From positions 868,001 to 932,000 of the forward strand of contig CP138355.1 in the NCBI GenBank assembly GCA_033584155.1: 64,000 nucleotides of DNA. Reading direction: 5' to 3'. The notes under the pieces were generated by a model. The model made no database searches, was not told the origin of the DNA, and saw only the letters and a list, made by a program, of their open reading frames with translations. The position numbers and the translations under genes were made by a program. This document shows, piece after piece, positions 27,016 to 37,300 of the stretch; the stretch's first letter is position 1; each line of letters starts with the position of its first letter. Source of the DNA: Candidatus Electrothrix scaldis (GTDB taxonomy: Bacteria > Desulfobacterota > Desulfobulbia > Desulfobulbales > Desulfobulbaceae).

Positions 27016-29052
27016 ATGCAGCTGAGATTCCTTGTCCCCTGCACGATGTTTTTTTGCGTGCTCATGACTATCTTCTTCTCCTTTCTTGGGAGTCGGAGCA
27101 TTATTCTGTCCCGGGTGGAGAACACCCAAAATGTGTTGGTGAGGGAACGTATAGGAACGCTACAGGGGATACTGGAACATATTGCTGTAAAAGAAAAAAA
27201 ACTGATAGCTGAAATCCTTTCCCTGTACGGTGCAGCCCCTGATCATGATATTTTGATGCTGACGGATCAGGATGGAAAAGTTATTTCCTCAACGCATTAT
27301 GAGGATATAGGCCTGCCTTGGCAGGAAACAGAGTTTGCCGACAGGCAGGTTTCTGCGTTTTCTCTTCGAGAGCAGTCTGTTCTTGTCAATATGTCCGATG
27401 ATAGAGAAAAGCAGGATGCCTACGCCTCTATTTGTTGGAAAAGTGAACAGCGCGATTTGCGTAATCAAATCTGTGGGGTGCTCTATTATCGTCAGAATCT
27501 CGGATATCATAAAGACATAGCGCTGAGCGATATCTATAGATTGCTCAGTCTGATCAGTGGCGGCAGCATATTCCTGGGGTTTCTGCTTTGGGGATTTCTT
27601 CATCAGCATTTAACACGACGAACATCGGATCTTATTGATGTCCTTGAGCGATACAGCAAGGGAGAGCGAGATATAGATGCGCAGGTATCTGGTCATGATG
27701 AGCTGACGAAGATTACCTCTTCCATCAATATGCTCATCAATACGATATATGAGGACGAGATAGCTATCCAGAGGAGTGAGCAGCGTTTCCGTTCTTTGGT
27801 GGAGAATATTCCCGGTGCTGTGTATCGCAGCGACATAGAACTTCCTCGCCACATGTTGTTTCTCAGTAAAGGGATTGAAAAGATTTGTTCCTATTCTGTG
27901 GCAGAGTTACTTGCTAACCCGGAGCTGAAATTCTTTGACCTTATTGATCCTGATCATCGGGAGAAGGTTATGTCTTATATCCATACCCAATTGCAGGAGG
28001 GTGAGCCTTTTAGCACCGAATACCCGCTGATGAATAGCAAAGGAGAAACCCGCTGGGTTTTGGATATCGGGCGTGAGGTGACCGATGCAACAGATAAAGA
28101 ACGCTATGTTGAGGGGATTATTCTTGATATCACTGAACGTAAGAAAACCGAAGCTAGCTTGTTGAATCAGCAGAGAATGCTCAAGGCTATGAGCTTAGCT
28201 GCCCATGATCCTATGATCATTATTGATGGTCAGGATAACATCCTTTTCTGGAATACGGCCGCTGAGAAGCTGTATGGCTATAGCGCTGAGGAGGTGGTTC
28301 AGAAAAGAAAGATGCACTACCTTATCTGCACGAAAGAGGATAGAGAGCTGGCCTATAAAGGTTTCGAGAAATTTATTCAGACTGGACAAGGGGCTGTCCT
28401 CAACAGTGTGATGGAATTTCAGAGTGTCCACCGGAGTGGCAGACTTTTTCCTGTAGAGCGGTCGGTAGCGGCTTTTCAGATGGACGATACTTGGTATGCC
28501 GTGGGGTCTGTGCGTGATATCACAGATCGTAAGAATGCGGAAAAGGCTCTGCGTTCACTTGCGACTACGGATTCGTTGACTTCCTTGAATAACCGTCGCC
28601 ATTTTCTTGAGCTTTCTTCAAAGGAAATTAGCGATGCGCAGCGCTATGCCATGCCCCTTGCTGTTTTTATGTTTGATGTTGATTACTTTAAGTCTGTCAA
28701 TGACACCTATGGTCATGATATTGGTGATCAGGTTCTTAAGGAATTGGCTGAGCTGAGTAGGAAAAAAGTTCGTGATACAGACATTATCGGAAGGCTCGGT
28801 GGAGAGGAATTTGCCGTTACCCTGCCGAATACGGAGAGGGCGCATGCAGAAAAAGCTGCGGAGCGGCTCCGGAAGGCGGTGGCTGAGCATCGGGTGATCA
28901 CGGCAAAGAGGGAACTGACCGTGACCATCAGTATAGGTGTTGTTATGATGGAGGCTGGCAAGGAATGTGATATCGATGCCTTGTTAAAGGAGGCTGATGA
29001 GGCTCTGTATCGGGCGAAAAAACAGGGGAGAAATTGTGTTATTATGGCCTGA
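27016..29052 (+). CDS. Sensor diguanylate cyclase (membrane sensor, HAMP, two PAS, GGDEF)
   Basis: 678 residues with GAAGGAG 3 bases before the ATG. A first membrane helix (residues 5-25), a periplasmic sensor of about 150 residues, a second helix (about 180-198), a HAMP region (LTRRTSDLIDVLERYSKGERD), two PAS domains (about 255-380 and 390-510, each ending in DITERKK or DITDRKN) and a GGDEF-class catalytic domain with GGEEF at about residue 595. It should make c-di-GMP in response to an external and perhaps a bound small-molecule signal. Confidence 0.93.
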   Translation: MQLRFLVPCTMFFCVLMTIFFSFLGSRSIILSRVENTQNVLVRERIGTLQGILEHIAVKEKKLIAEILSLYGAAPDHDILMLTDQDGKVISSTHYEDIGLPWQETEFADRQVSAFSLREQSVLVNMSDDREKQDAYASICWKSEQRDLRNQICGVLYYRQNLGYHKDIALSDIYRLLSLISGGSIFLGFLLWGFLHQHLTRRTSDLIDVLERYSKGERDIDAQVSGHDELTKITSSINMLINTIYEDEIAIQRSEQRFRSLVENIPGAVYRSDIELPRHMLFLSKGIEKICSYSVAELLANPELKFFDLIDPDHREKVMSYIHTQLQEGEPFSTEYPLMNSKGETRWVLDIGREVTDATDKERYVEGIILDITERKKTEASLLNQQRMLKAMSLAAHDPMIIIDGQDNILFWNTAAEKLYGYSAEEVVQKRKMHYLICTKEDRELAYKGFEKFIQTGQGAVLNSVMEFQSVHRSGRLFPVERSVAAFQMDDTWYAVGSVRDITDRKNAEKALRSLATTDSLTSLNNRRHFLELSSKEISDAQRYAMPLAVFMFDVDYFKSVNDTYGHDIGDQVLKELAELSRKKVRDTDIIGRLGGEEFAVTLPNTERAHAEKAAERLRKAVAEHRVITAKRELTVTISIGVVMMEAGKECDIDALLKEADEALYRAKKQGRNCVIMA

Positions 29053-29365
29053 GATCCGACATTCCGCATGTCACGTTGTAGGGTTTAGAATTAATGGATA
29101 CGGTGGACCGTTTTGTAGACTTTTTTGAGGAGAGGGTATTTTTTACACACCACTCTTCTAGCTTTACCTGGAGCTTCTCTTCACTCCCCTATTGCATAAT
29201 TTCCCCTGTTTTTGTACAGTCCTGAATTTATAAAATATGATGTAAGCATATGTTCCAGCTCACAGCGATTAAAAATATCAGCCCACGATTCATCCCTATC
29301 CAGAGCGAGCAGATCGGGCAGCAGTCTACAAGCTGATTCGTAAATACTCTTCTCATGAAAACAGC
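29053..29365. other. Intergenic region before trpC
   Basis: About 310 bases. A short plus-strand frame begins at the ATG at 29250 (MFQLTAIKN, 28 codons) and a minus-strand frame overlaps the trpC start; neither looks convincing. No clear attenuator was identified. Confidence 0.3.
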
Positions 29366-30136
29366 ATGATCCTTGATACCATTGTCGCACGAAAAAAAGA
29401 AGAAGTCGCAGCCCTGAAACAACGGGGCATCCGTCCCCCAGAGACCAAAACGCCCCTTGATCCGCCACGCGGTTTTATGCAAGCCCTGATTGATGCACCA
29501 GGGGTGGCTATCATTGCTGAGGCCAAGAAGGCATCTCCCTCCAAGGGGGTGATTGAACCGAATTTTAATCCGCAAAAAATAGCGCTCAACTATAAACAGG
29601 GCGGTGCCCATGCCATATCCGTCCTCACGGACCAGGGCTTCTTCCAAGGCTCCATTGATTACATTCCTCTCGTCAGGAGCACGGTGGACCTTCCAGTTCT
29701 GCGCAAAGAGTTCATCATTGATCCCCTGCAAATCGAAGAAGCTGCCGCCTTTGGTGCCGATGCAATCCTCCTTATCGCCGCCATTCTGGAAACCGAGCAA
29801 CTCAGAGATTTTCGCCTCCAGGCCGAAGAAGCTGGCATGGATGTGTTGGTTGAAGTACATAACGAGGAAGAGCTAGAAAAGACCTTGGCCGCAGAAAGCA
29901 GACTCATCGGCATCAATAACCGTAATCTGAACGACTTCACAGTTGACCTGGAAACTACCTTCAGGTTGCAAAAGCAAATTCCATCCAACATTCCCATTGT
30001 CAGCGAATCAGGTATCTCAACCCGCGAGGAAATGCTCCGCCTTCAGGAAGCCGGTATTGCAGCCGCTCTGATCGGGGAAAGTCTGATGCGCAGTACAGAG
30101 CAGGATGAAACACTCCGTCATTTTCTCTCTACTTAA
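29366..30136 (+). CDS. trpC: Indole-3-glycerol phosphate synthase
   Basis: 256 residues, full length. Signature regions: IIAEAKKASPSKGVI, ISVLTDQGFFQGS, VLRKEFIIDPLQI, LIGINNRNLNDF, VSESGISTREE and ALIGESLM. Converts carboxyphenylaminodeoxyribulose phosphate to indole glycerol phosphate in tryptophan synthesis. It overlaps the trpF frame by one base if that gene starts at 30136. Confidence 0.96.
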   Translation: MILDTIVARKKEEVAALKQRGIRPPETKTPLDPPRGFMQALIDAPGVAIIAEAKKASPSKGVIEPNFNPQKIALNYKQGGAHAISVLTDQGFFQGSIDYIPLVRSTVDLPVLRKEFIIDPLQIEEAAAFGADAILLIAAILETEQLRDFRLQAEEAGMDVLVEVHNEEELEKTLAAESRLIGINNRNLNDFTVDLETTFRLQKQIPSNIPIVSESGISTREEMLRLQEAGIAAALIGESLMRSTEQDETLRHFLST

Positions 30137-30147
30137 TGCAGGATATT

Positions 30148-30801
30148 ATGAACGTAGATCGGATTCGCATCAAGATGTGCGGCATCACGAATCTGGAAGA
30201 TGCCATTGCGGCAGTAGGTGCCGGGGTGGATGCTTTGGGATTTATTTTTTATGAAAAAAGTCCGCGTAATATTGATCCTGAGGTTGCCAGAATCATTATT
30301 GAGCAATTGCCTCCCTTTGTTAGCACTGTCGGAGTCTTTGTTGATCGCAAACGACAGGAAGTCGAAGAAATCATTCGCTTCTGCCGCTTAGGATATGCCC
30401 AGCTGCATGGTCAGGAATCCCCCAAATATTGCGAGCGTCTAACCCGTTTTGCGGCCCCTTGTCAGGTAATAAAGGCCCTGAGGGTAGGAGAGCATTTACA
30501 GGCCAGCGATATTATACCATATAACGACCATGTGAAAGGATTTCTCCTGGATACCTACCAAAAAGGGGTCAAGGGAGGAACAGGGCAACGCTTTGACTGG
30601 TCTCTAATTCAGGGCTTGAAACTGCAACGGGATTTTATCCTTGCTGGAGGCCTTGATGCGGAGAGTGTGCGGGAGGCTGTTGAAAATGTCAGCCCCTATG
30701 CCTTAGATGTCAACTCAGGCGTAGAAGCATCTCCGGGCCAAAAAGATCATAGCCTGATCAAGAAATTCATCCGGCAGGTACGGGCTTGCGAAACGAGCTG
30801 A
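30148..30801 (+). CDS. trpF: Phosphoribosylanthranilate isomerase
   Basis: 217 residues from the ATG at 30148, which has AGGA just upstream; the ATG at 30136, overlapping the trpC stop, is also possible. KMCGITNLEDA, GFIFYEKSPRNI, VGVFVDRK, YAQLHGQES and ALDVNSGVEASPGQKD are typical. It acts just before TrpC in tryptophan synthesis. Only trpC and trpF are present here. Confidence 0.95.
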   Translation: MNVDRIRIKMCGITNLEDAIAAVGAGVDALGFIFYEKSPRNIDPEVARIIIEQLPPFVSTVGVFVDRKRQEVEEIIRFCRLGYAQLHGQESPKYCERLTRFAAPCQVIKALRVGEHLQASDIIPYNDHVKGFLLDTYQKGVKGGTGQRFDWSLIQGLKLQRDFILAGGLDAESVREAVENVSPYALDVNSGVEASPGQKDHSLIKKFIRQVRACETS

Positions 30802-31067
30802 AGGGTACATTTATGCTGCGGTTGATAAGAAAAGTTTCACTTGATGAAATTTTGCTTTTTTTTTACTGCTTTTTGGCCCTCTTGCCCACGGCTTAGTAGA
30901 AACCTGGTCAATAACAATTGCTTATATTGTTATTATTTTCTTGACTTGCATAATCTGAAGCAAAAGTTATCGAACCATTGAGCAGCAGGTTATAAACTAT
31001 TTTCCTGAGATGTCAACGTGCGGAATGTGGGACATAGGGGAAACAAACGGTAAAGAGCCGTTTTAAT

Positions 31068-31107
31068 TAAAAAAAACGGCAAGTCGAGCGATGCTCAACT
31101 TGCCGTT
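31068..31107 (-). terminator. Terminator downstream of tRNA-Pro
   Basis: AACGGCAAGT pairs with ACTTGCCGTT with one bulge around GAGC-GAT-GCTC; on the minus strand a T-run follows directly. It lies 15 bases after the tRNA. The 270 bases between trpF and this site hold nothing else recognisable. Confidence 0.8.
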
Positions 31108-31122
31108 GTAAAAGCAAAAAGA

Positions 31123-31200
31123 TGGTCGGGGCGGTAGGATTCGAACCTACGACCTCCTGCTCCCAAGGCAGGCACGCTAACCAGGCTGCGCTACGCCCCG
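31123..31200 (-). tRNA. tRNA-Pro(TGG)
   Basis: 78 bases with encoded CCA. Acceptor stem CGGGGCG/CGCCCCG, anticodon loop CTTGGGA (anticodon TGG), T-loop TTCGAAT and discriminator A. Confidence 0.95.
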
Positions 31201-31366
31201 ACGGCACGATGTATGCAGAAAGTTTTTCTTATATACAAAACTTTCATCTTCTCTGCAAGCTTTTCTCTCGCCTACAAGCTTTTTTTGTTAGCTGTTGTTT
31301 TTTTACTTGACCGCCCCGGCCTTTTTTGGTATAAAAGCCCACGTTGACTTGAGCGATAAACTTTGT

Positions 31367-31442
31367 TCCTCGGTAGCTCAGTTGGTAGAGCGGGTGGCTG
31401 TTAACCACCTTGTCGGCGGTTCGAGTCCGTCCCGAGGAGCCA
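31367..31442 (+). tRNA. tRNA-Asn(GTT)
   Basis: 76 bases with encoded CCA. Acceptor TCCTCGG/CCGAGGA, anticodon loop CTGTTAA (GTT), T-loop TTCGAGT and discriminator G. It lies 150 bases upstream of asnS, the gene for its own synthetase. Confidence 0.95.
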
Positions 31443-31452
31443 GATATATAAA

Positions 31453-31486
31453 AAGCCTGAAGGAGAAATCCTTCGGGCTTTTTTTT
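31453..31486 (+). terminator. Terminator after tRNA-Asn
   Basis: AGCC-GAAGGA pairs with TCCTTC-GGCT around a GAAA loop, followed by eight T. It separates the tRNA from asnS. Confidence 0.85.
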
Positions 31487-31591
31487 GTTTCATAGCACCT
31501 ATACCCATAGAATTCAGTGGATATATCAGCAAGGTTCGCGTTAAATAGAGAACAACATGCCCCATTAACCCGATATTGAGAATAACGAGTT

Positions 31592-32968
31592 ATGAAACCA
31601 CGCATCAAAGATCTCCTCAACACCGAACCGAACGACCAGCAGATCCTCGTAGATGGCTGGGTACGAACCTGCCGAGACTCTGGCAACCTCTGCTTTATCG
31701 AACTCACAGACGGTTCCTGCTTATCCGGCATCCAGGTCATTGCTGAATCAGACCTGCAAAACTATAGCGAAGAGGTTCGCCACCTCAGCACCGGTACAGC
31801 CATAAAAGCTACCGGCATCCTGGTCAAGTCGCCTGCCAAGGGTCAGGCTGTGGAAATTCGGGCGCAGCAGATCGAAATTCTCGGCCCTGCGGACCCGAAC
31901 ACCTACCCTTTACAGAAAAAGCGGCACAGCTTCGAATTTCTCCGTTCCATCAGCCAGCTCCGTCCACGTACCAATGCCTTGGGTGCAGTCGCTCGCATCC
32001 GCTCTGAGCTGAACTTTGCTATTCATCGTTTCTTTCGGGACAAGGGCTTCTTCCAGGTTCACACCCCGCTTATTACCACTTCGGACTGCGAAGGTGCTGG
32101 CGAAATGTTTACCGTCACAGCACTCACTGATAAGGAATTAGGGCAGGAAAATGCCTTTGCAAAAGATTTCTTTGGCCGTAAAGCAGGCCTGACGGTCAGC
32201 GGACAACTACAGGCTGAAATTTATGCCCTCTCACATGGCAGGGTCTACACCTTTGGCCCCACCTTTCGGGCAGAAAACTCCAATACCAGCCGCCATCTGG
32301 CCGAGTTCTGGATGCTGGAGCCTGAAATGGCTTTTTGCGATTTGCATTGCGATATGGAAATTGCCGAGGCCCTTATTCAGGACCTCATCAACACGGTGCT
32401 GGAAAATTGCGCAGAAGACCTTGAACTTTTCAACCGATTTATCAGCAAGGGACTCCTTGAAAAACTGGAAACCGTGCGGCAACACAGCTTTGCCCGGATG
32501 ACCTATACAGAAGCAATTAAAGAACTGGAGCGGGCGCAACAGCAATTTGAATACCCTGTTGCCTGGGGCAGTGATTTGCAGGCAGAGCATGAACGCTTCC
32601 TCTGCGAAGAGATCGCTGGCAAGCCGGTAATAGTCACAGGTTACCCCAAGACCATCAAGCCCTTTTATATGCGACAAAATGACGATGGCAAGACTGTTGC
32701 GGCTATGGATATCCTGGTGCCGGGAATCGGAGAACTGGTTGGCGGGAGCCAACGAGAGGAACGACTGGATTTGTTAACAGCTCGCATGCAAGAGGCTGGA
32801 CTTGATCTGGAAGAATACAGCTGGTATCTGGACCTGCGTCGGTACGGCTCTGTACCGCACTCCGGTTTTGGTCTGGGTTTTGAGCGGCTGGTTCAGTTCG
32901 TCACTGGCATGAGCAATATACGGGACGTCATCCCCTTTCCCAGAACACCGGGTAGCGCCCCTTGCTGA
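31592..32968 (+). CDS. asnS: Asparaginyl-tRNA synthetase
   Basis: 458 residues, class II. OB-fold anticodon domain ([21 protein letters not shown]), motif 2 region ([20 protein letters not shown]) and motif 3 ([15 protein letters not shown]). Charges tRNA-Asn with asparagine. The presence of AsnRS means the direct pathway is used. It is the gene next to tRNA-Asn. Confidence 0.96.
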   Translation: MKPRIKDLLNTEPNDQQILVDGWVRTCRDSGNLCFIELTDGSCLSGIQVIAESDLQNYSEEVRHLSTGTAIKATGILVKSPAKGQAVEIRAQQIEILGPADPNTYPLQKKRHSFEFLRSISQLRPRTNALGAVARIRSELNFAIHRFFRDKGFFQVHTPLITTSDCEGAGEMFTVTALTDKELGQENAFAKDFFGRKAGLTVSGQLQAEIYALSHGRVYTFGPTFRAENSNTSRHLAEFWMLEPEMAFCDLHCDMEIAEALIQDLINTVLENCAEDLELFNRFISKGLLEKLETVRQHSFARMTYTEAIKELERAQQQFEYPVAWGSDLQAEHERFLCEEIAGKPVIVTGYPKTIKPFYMRQNDDGKTVAAMDILVPGIGELVGGSQREERLDLLTARMQEAGLDLEEYSWYLDLRRYGSVPHSGFGLGFERLVQFVTGMSNIRDVIPFPRTPGSAPC

Positions 32969-33276
32969 AACATCCCAACCCGTTCTTCCTCCCCCCCAGG
33001 GCTTAGACCAAGGCCTTTAGCGCCTTACTCCTCAACTTCTGTCGTAAAAAACAAAAAAATAAGCGGCAATTTGTAAAAAGATTTTCAATGGATACTGCGA
33101 GCAACGCATTTAGAGTGTTAGTCAACCGCATCCCTTTGACAGTCACCTGATATCTATTCTGTCTTGGCATTTTTCGGATAATCCGCCACTGTACACAATC
33201 TTCTTGCCTTTGCAGTAAAAAATCAAAAAGTCGAGAGGGCGATGTTGGAAAGGAGGTTGCTTGAAATGATCTCGCG
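32969..33276. other. Intergenic region after asnS
   Basis: About 310 AT-rich bases; nothing recognised apart from short inverted repeats. Confidence 0.3.
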
Positions 33277-33486
33277 CTACGATTTCATATGGAGAGCTGC
33301 GTACGACCCACAGCCCTCTTCTGAGAGGACAAACAGCAGAGAACAGTTATTGCCTCCGGGATCCTGTTGGTCATAATGAGGGCACTGTAGATTCCCGCAG
33401 GTCATGAAGTTGTCTTGGTCGTTTGCTTCGGGAGCCTCGTTCGTAGTACTTGCAGGATGCTGTCCTTTTTTTGAAGAGGAGTGCAT
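33277..33486 (-). CDS. Small Cys-containing hypothetical protein
   Basis: 69 residues, not recognised. AAGGAAAG precedes the ATG. A C-terminal block (CGNLQCPHYDQ, GNNCSLLFV, EEGCGSYA) has four to five spaced cysteines with a His, which suggests a small metal-binding unit. The N-terminus is polar and low in order. Confidence 0.5.
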   Translation of the reverse strand: MHSSSKKGQHPASTTNEAPEANDQDNFMTCGNLQCPHYDQQDPGGNNCSLLFVLSEEGCGSYAALHMKS

Positions 33487-33722
33487 GAGCTTTCCTTGTC
33501 TCTTGTTGATGGAGATCTTAACTTCCTGTAGAAACTTTTAATCTACAGCGCCTCTCTTTCCTCTGCAAGAGAAAAGGAGTCTGTGTTTCTCAAGCCTCAT
33601 CTTTCAGAATAAGCTCTCTTGCAATCCTTTTTTCCCTCGGCCATAATGAACTTATTGTCAAGATGGCTTGAAAAAGGAGCGAGCGTAATGCTACTCGTAA
33701 TACCTACAAATGGAGCTTCGTT

Positions 33723-34148
33723 ATGAAGAGAAGGAATACAGGTATTTTGTTGATTCTGAGTTTACTCGTGTTGTTTATGTCCCTGTCTCCTGTTGGTGCT
33801 GCCTGCAAAAAGGGCGATGCGAATATGGATGGTGATATCGATCATGCTGATTTGTATGAAATAAAAGAGCTTCTGCGGTTGAATGGTTCCTGTGGTCCTG
33901 TTCCAGAATGTGCGGATTATGACGGGGATGGCTCTATCACGGTTTTCGATGTCCGCAGCGTTCTGATCGCTATTAATAAGGAATGTGCCCCCGGTGATGC
34001 CAATACAAGTGGGCATCTGACTGTAGCTGATCTCTGCAAAATAGAAAAAATGATCGCCAAAAAAGAGTATTCAAAATGCGCAGATTGCAATGAGGATGGG
34101 GTGTTAGATGCTGCTGATGTTACCTGTCTGCAGAGTAAGCTTCATTGA
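33723..34148 (+). CDS. Secreted dockerin-like calcium-binding protein
   Basis: 141 residues. A signal peptide (GILLILSLLVLFMSLSPVGAA) is followed by four dockerin type I like F-hand segments: GDANMDGDIDHADL, ADYDGDGSITVFDV, GDANTSGHLTVADL and ADCNEDGVLDAADV. The first, second and fourth keep most Ca2+ ligands; the third has lost several. Cysteines near each repeat may form disulfides. No cohesin or cellulase gene is near, so a structural or adhesive role is possible. Confidence 0.8.
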   Translation: MKRRNTGILLILSLLVLFMSLSPVGAACKKGDANMDGDIDHADLYEIKELLRLNGSCGPVPECADYDGDGSITVFDVRSVLIAINKECAPGDANTSGHLTVADLCKIEKMIAKKEYSKCADCNEDGVLDAADVTCLQSKLH

Positions 34149-34348
34149 CCCCTTTGGGTAGTCCTCTTGCGGATACGCCCCTTGTATTCGTTTTTCGCTT
34201 TCACTTGCTTTTTTGTCGCTGACTGAATATTGTTTCCTGGTTTGTTTATTGGAAGATAGAGCCTTTTTTTGTACGAAAGGAGTGGTTGCACTTTGTTGTA
34301 TCCGCTTACTCTTTTCCTGTTATCCAAAAAAACGTCAGACCAAGAAGT

Positions 34349-37300
34349 ATGCTGTCAATTTGTAAACAGTTGTCCGAGAATAAGGAAGGACAGGGAAAAA
34401 AAATAGATATCTGCGGATTGCATGGAGGCAGTGCGGCTCTGTTTGTGGCCCGGCTTCAGGAAATTCAGCGGCAAAGCATTTGTTGTCTTCTCCCTTCCGA
34501 TGATCAGCTGGACACCCTGGCCGGAGATATTCGCCTTTTTACCGATATTCCGGTTCTCACCTATCCCGCCTTTGAGATAGCTCCGTACACCCAGTTGGCC
34601 CCGGACCCGTCTACCGTCGCGGCCCGGCTTTCCACCTTGTATTTTCTTCAGGAACAGAGTGGGCCTTGTATCGTCCTGACCTCGGTGGAGGCGGTTTTGC
34701 GTCGGGTTCTTCCTCAGCAGGTCTTGAGCGGGCGTTGTGAACTGGTCATGGCTGGTGAGGATACGGATCGGGATGCTTTGATTTCCTCGCTTATTGATGC
34801 CGGGTATGAGTCCTGTGAATTGGTTCGTCAGCCTGGCGATTTGGCTGTACGAGGTGGTATTATTGATCTTTTTCCCCCAGCATCCAGCCCTGCTGTGCAA
34901 GGCCCCCTGCGTCTTGATTTCTTTGGTGATACTGTCGAGTCTATTCGTAGCTTTGATCCGCTGACCCAGCGTTCAGAAGACGAGTTAGAGGAGGTGGTGC
35001 TCCTGCCTGCTTCGGATGTGCTTTTTCCTGAAGACTCTGCTGTAGAGAAATGGCGGCAAGACGTGTATGCTGCTGTCGAAAAGCTGGCCCCGAATCAGAA
35101 GGATTCTGAGACAGCACGCCAGGTCATGCAGCAGTTGCGGGAGCGGATCCGTTTTCCGGGGATTGAGTTCTTTCTCCCCTTGATGTATCGGAATCCCGGC
35201 CCGCAGACCCTGTTTGAGTATCTCCCGGCTGCATGCCCTGTTATCCTTCATGATCCTGTCAGTATTCAGCGCAAGATTTCCTTGGTTCATGAACGGGTCG
35301 CGGCCAATTATGAAGAGGCTGCCAGCGAGGGCTTGGCCTTTCCGCCGAAAACACTCTTTGTTGAGCAGGAGGAGCTTGAGCAACACCTTGATAAAAGGTC
35401 TCGGGTTGACCTCTGCCTCATTCCTAATCCAGATGCTGTCCAAACGCCGATTCTCCATCGGGTTGGTGATCATTCCCTGCTTCGGCAGGAAATAGAGCTG
35501 CAACGGAAAAAACGTGGTGTCCTGGCTCCGCTTGCTGATAGACTCCTGAAATGGCAAAAGGCTGAGGATACCATTGTCCTTGCTTGTCGCTCAATGCAGC
35601 AGGCGAAGCATCTGGAAGAGATGTTGGCAGGCTACGGCATCCAATGCGGTCGGGACACGACGCCGCTTGATTTGCAAAAGCAGCATCCAGGACAGGTCCT
35701 GCTGGTAGAACATCCGCTTTCACACGGATTTGATCTGCCAGAAGAGCATCTGCACATTTTTTCAGCGGCGGAGCTTTTCGGAGACAAACGTCTCCAGTCA
35801 GGTGGCAAGAAAAAGAGTCGTCGTCCTCAAGGTGAGCCCATTGCCCTGGAGGAAATTGCTATCGGCGATGTCGTTGTCCACCGGGACCACGGTCTGGCCA
35901 GCTTTCAGGGGCTGGTGAATATGGATTTTGCCGGACAGCGCGGCGACTTCATGCTCCTTGAGTTTCAGGGTAATGATAAACTCTATATTCCGGTGCATCA
36001 GCTGCACTGGGTCAGTCGCTATCAGGGGCTGACGGATCAGCAACCCAAGCTGGATCGGCTGGGTTCCCAACGCTGGCAAACGGCCAAGAAGAAGGTCACC
36101 GAAGCGGTCTGGCAGGTTGCCCAGGAATTACTTGCCATCTATGCCCGCCGTGAGATGCGCAGAGGCCATAGTTTTCAGCAGCCGGGTATCCTGTTTAAGG
36201 AACTGGCAGAGTCCTTCCCCTATGATGAAACCGAAGGGCAGGCTAAGGCTATTGATGATGTGCTTACGGATCTCTGCTCAGATAAGCCGATGGATCGGCT
36301 AGTCTGCGGCGATGTGGGCTACGGCAAGACCGAAGTTGCCGTCCGGGCAGCCTATAAGGCCATAGAAGACGGTTTTCAGGTGGCAGTTCTGGTGCCCACC
36401 ACGGTTTTGGCGGAACAGCATGCGGCAACCTTTCGGGAGCGCTTTGCCGGTTTTGATGTGGAAGTGGCCTGCACCAATCGTTTCCGTACCACCAAGGAGC
36501 AGAAAGAGATTGTTCGGGATCTGAAAGATGGAAATATCCATCTGGTGGTCGGCACCCACCGCCTCCTCTCAAAGACCATTGGTTTCCATAAGCTGGGTCT
36601 GCTCATCGTGGATGAGGAGCACCGCTTCGGCGTCTCCCATAAGGAGAAGATCAAGAAATTGCGGGCCGATGTAGATGTCCTCACCCTGACTGCTACCCCG
36701 ATCCCCCGAACCTTGCAGATGTCCCTCCTGGGTATTCGCGATCTCTCCGTGATCTCCAGTCCTCCCCGGCAGCGGCGCGCGGTGAAAACCTTTCTTGCTC
36801 GTAAAGATGATCTGGTGACCCGGGAAGCTGTCCAGCAGGAGCTGGAGCGTGGAGGGCAGGTTTTCTTTGTTCATAATCGGATCCAATCGATCCATCGGGT
36901 CGCGGAGAAGATTGAGCACTTGGTTCCCCATGCCCGCATTGCTGTGGCGCACGGTCAGATGTCGGGCAAGCAGCTGGAAGAGGTCATGGTCAGTTTTATT
37001 AACCATGAGGTAGATATTTTGGTCAGTACTACGATTATTGAGTCGGGCCTGGATATCCCCAATGCCAATACCATTATCATTAATCGGGCGGATCGGATCG
37101 GTTTGGCAGATATGTACCAGTTGCGGGGCAGGGTAGGGCGTTCTTCCCGCCAATCCTATGCCTATTTGCTGGTGCCCTCTACTGAGAAGATGACGTCAGA
37201 TGCTGGTCAGCGCCTGCGGGCCCTGATGGATTGTTCGGACTTGGGTGGTGGTTTTAAGCTGGCCATGAATGATCTCCAGATTCGCGGCGGCGGTAATCTG

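Noticed and set aside
29181-29468. 95-codon minus-strand frame over the trpC start
   Set aside because: It overlaps the N-terminus of trpC, has no ribosome site and no recognisable family.
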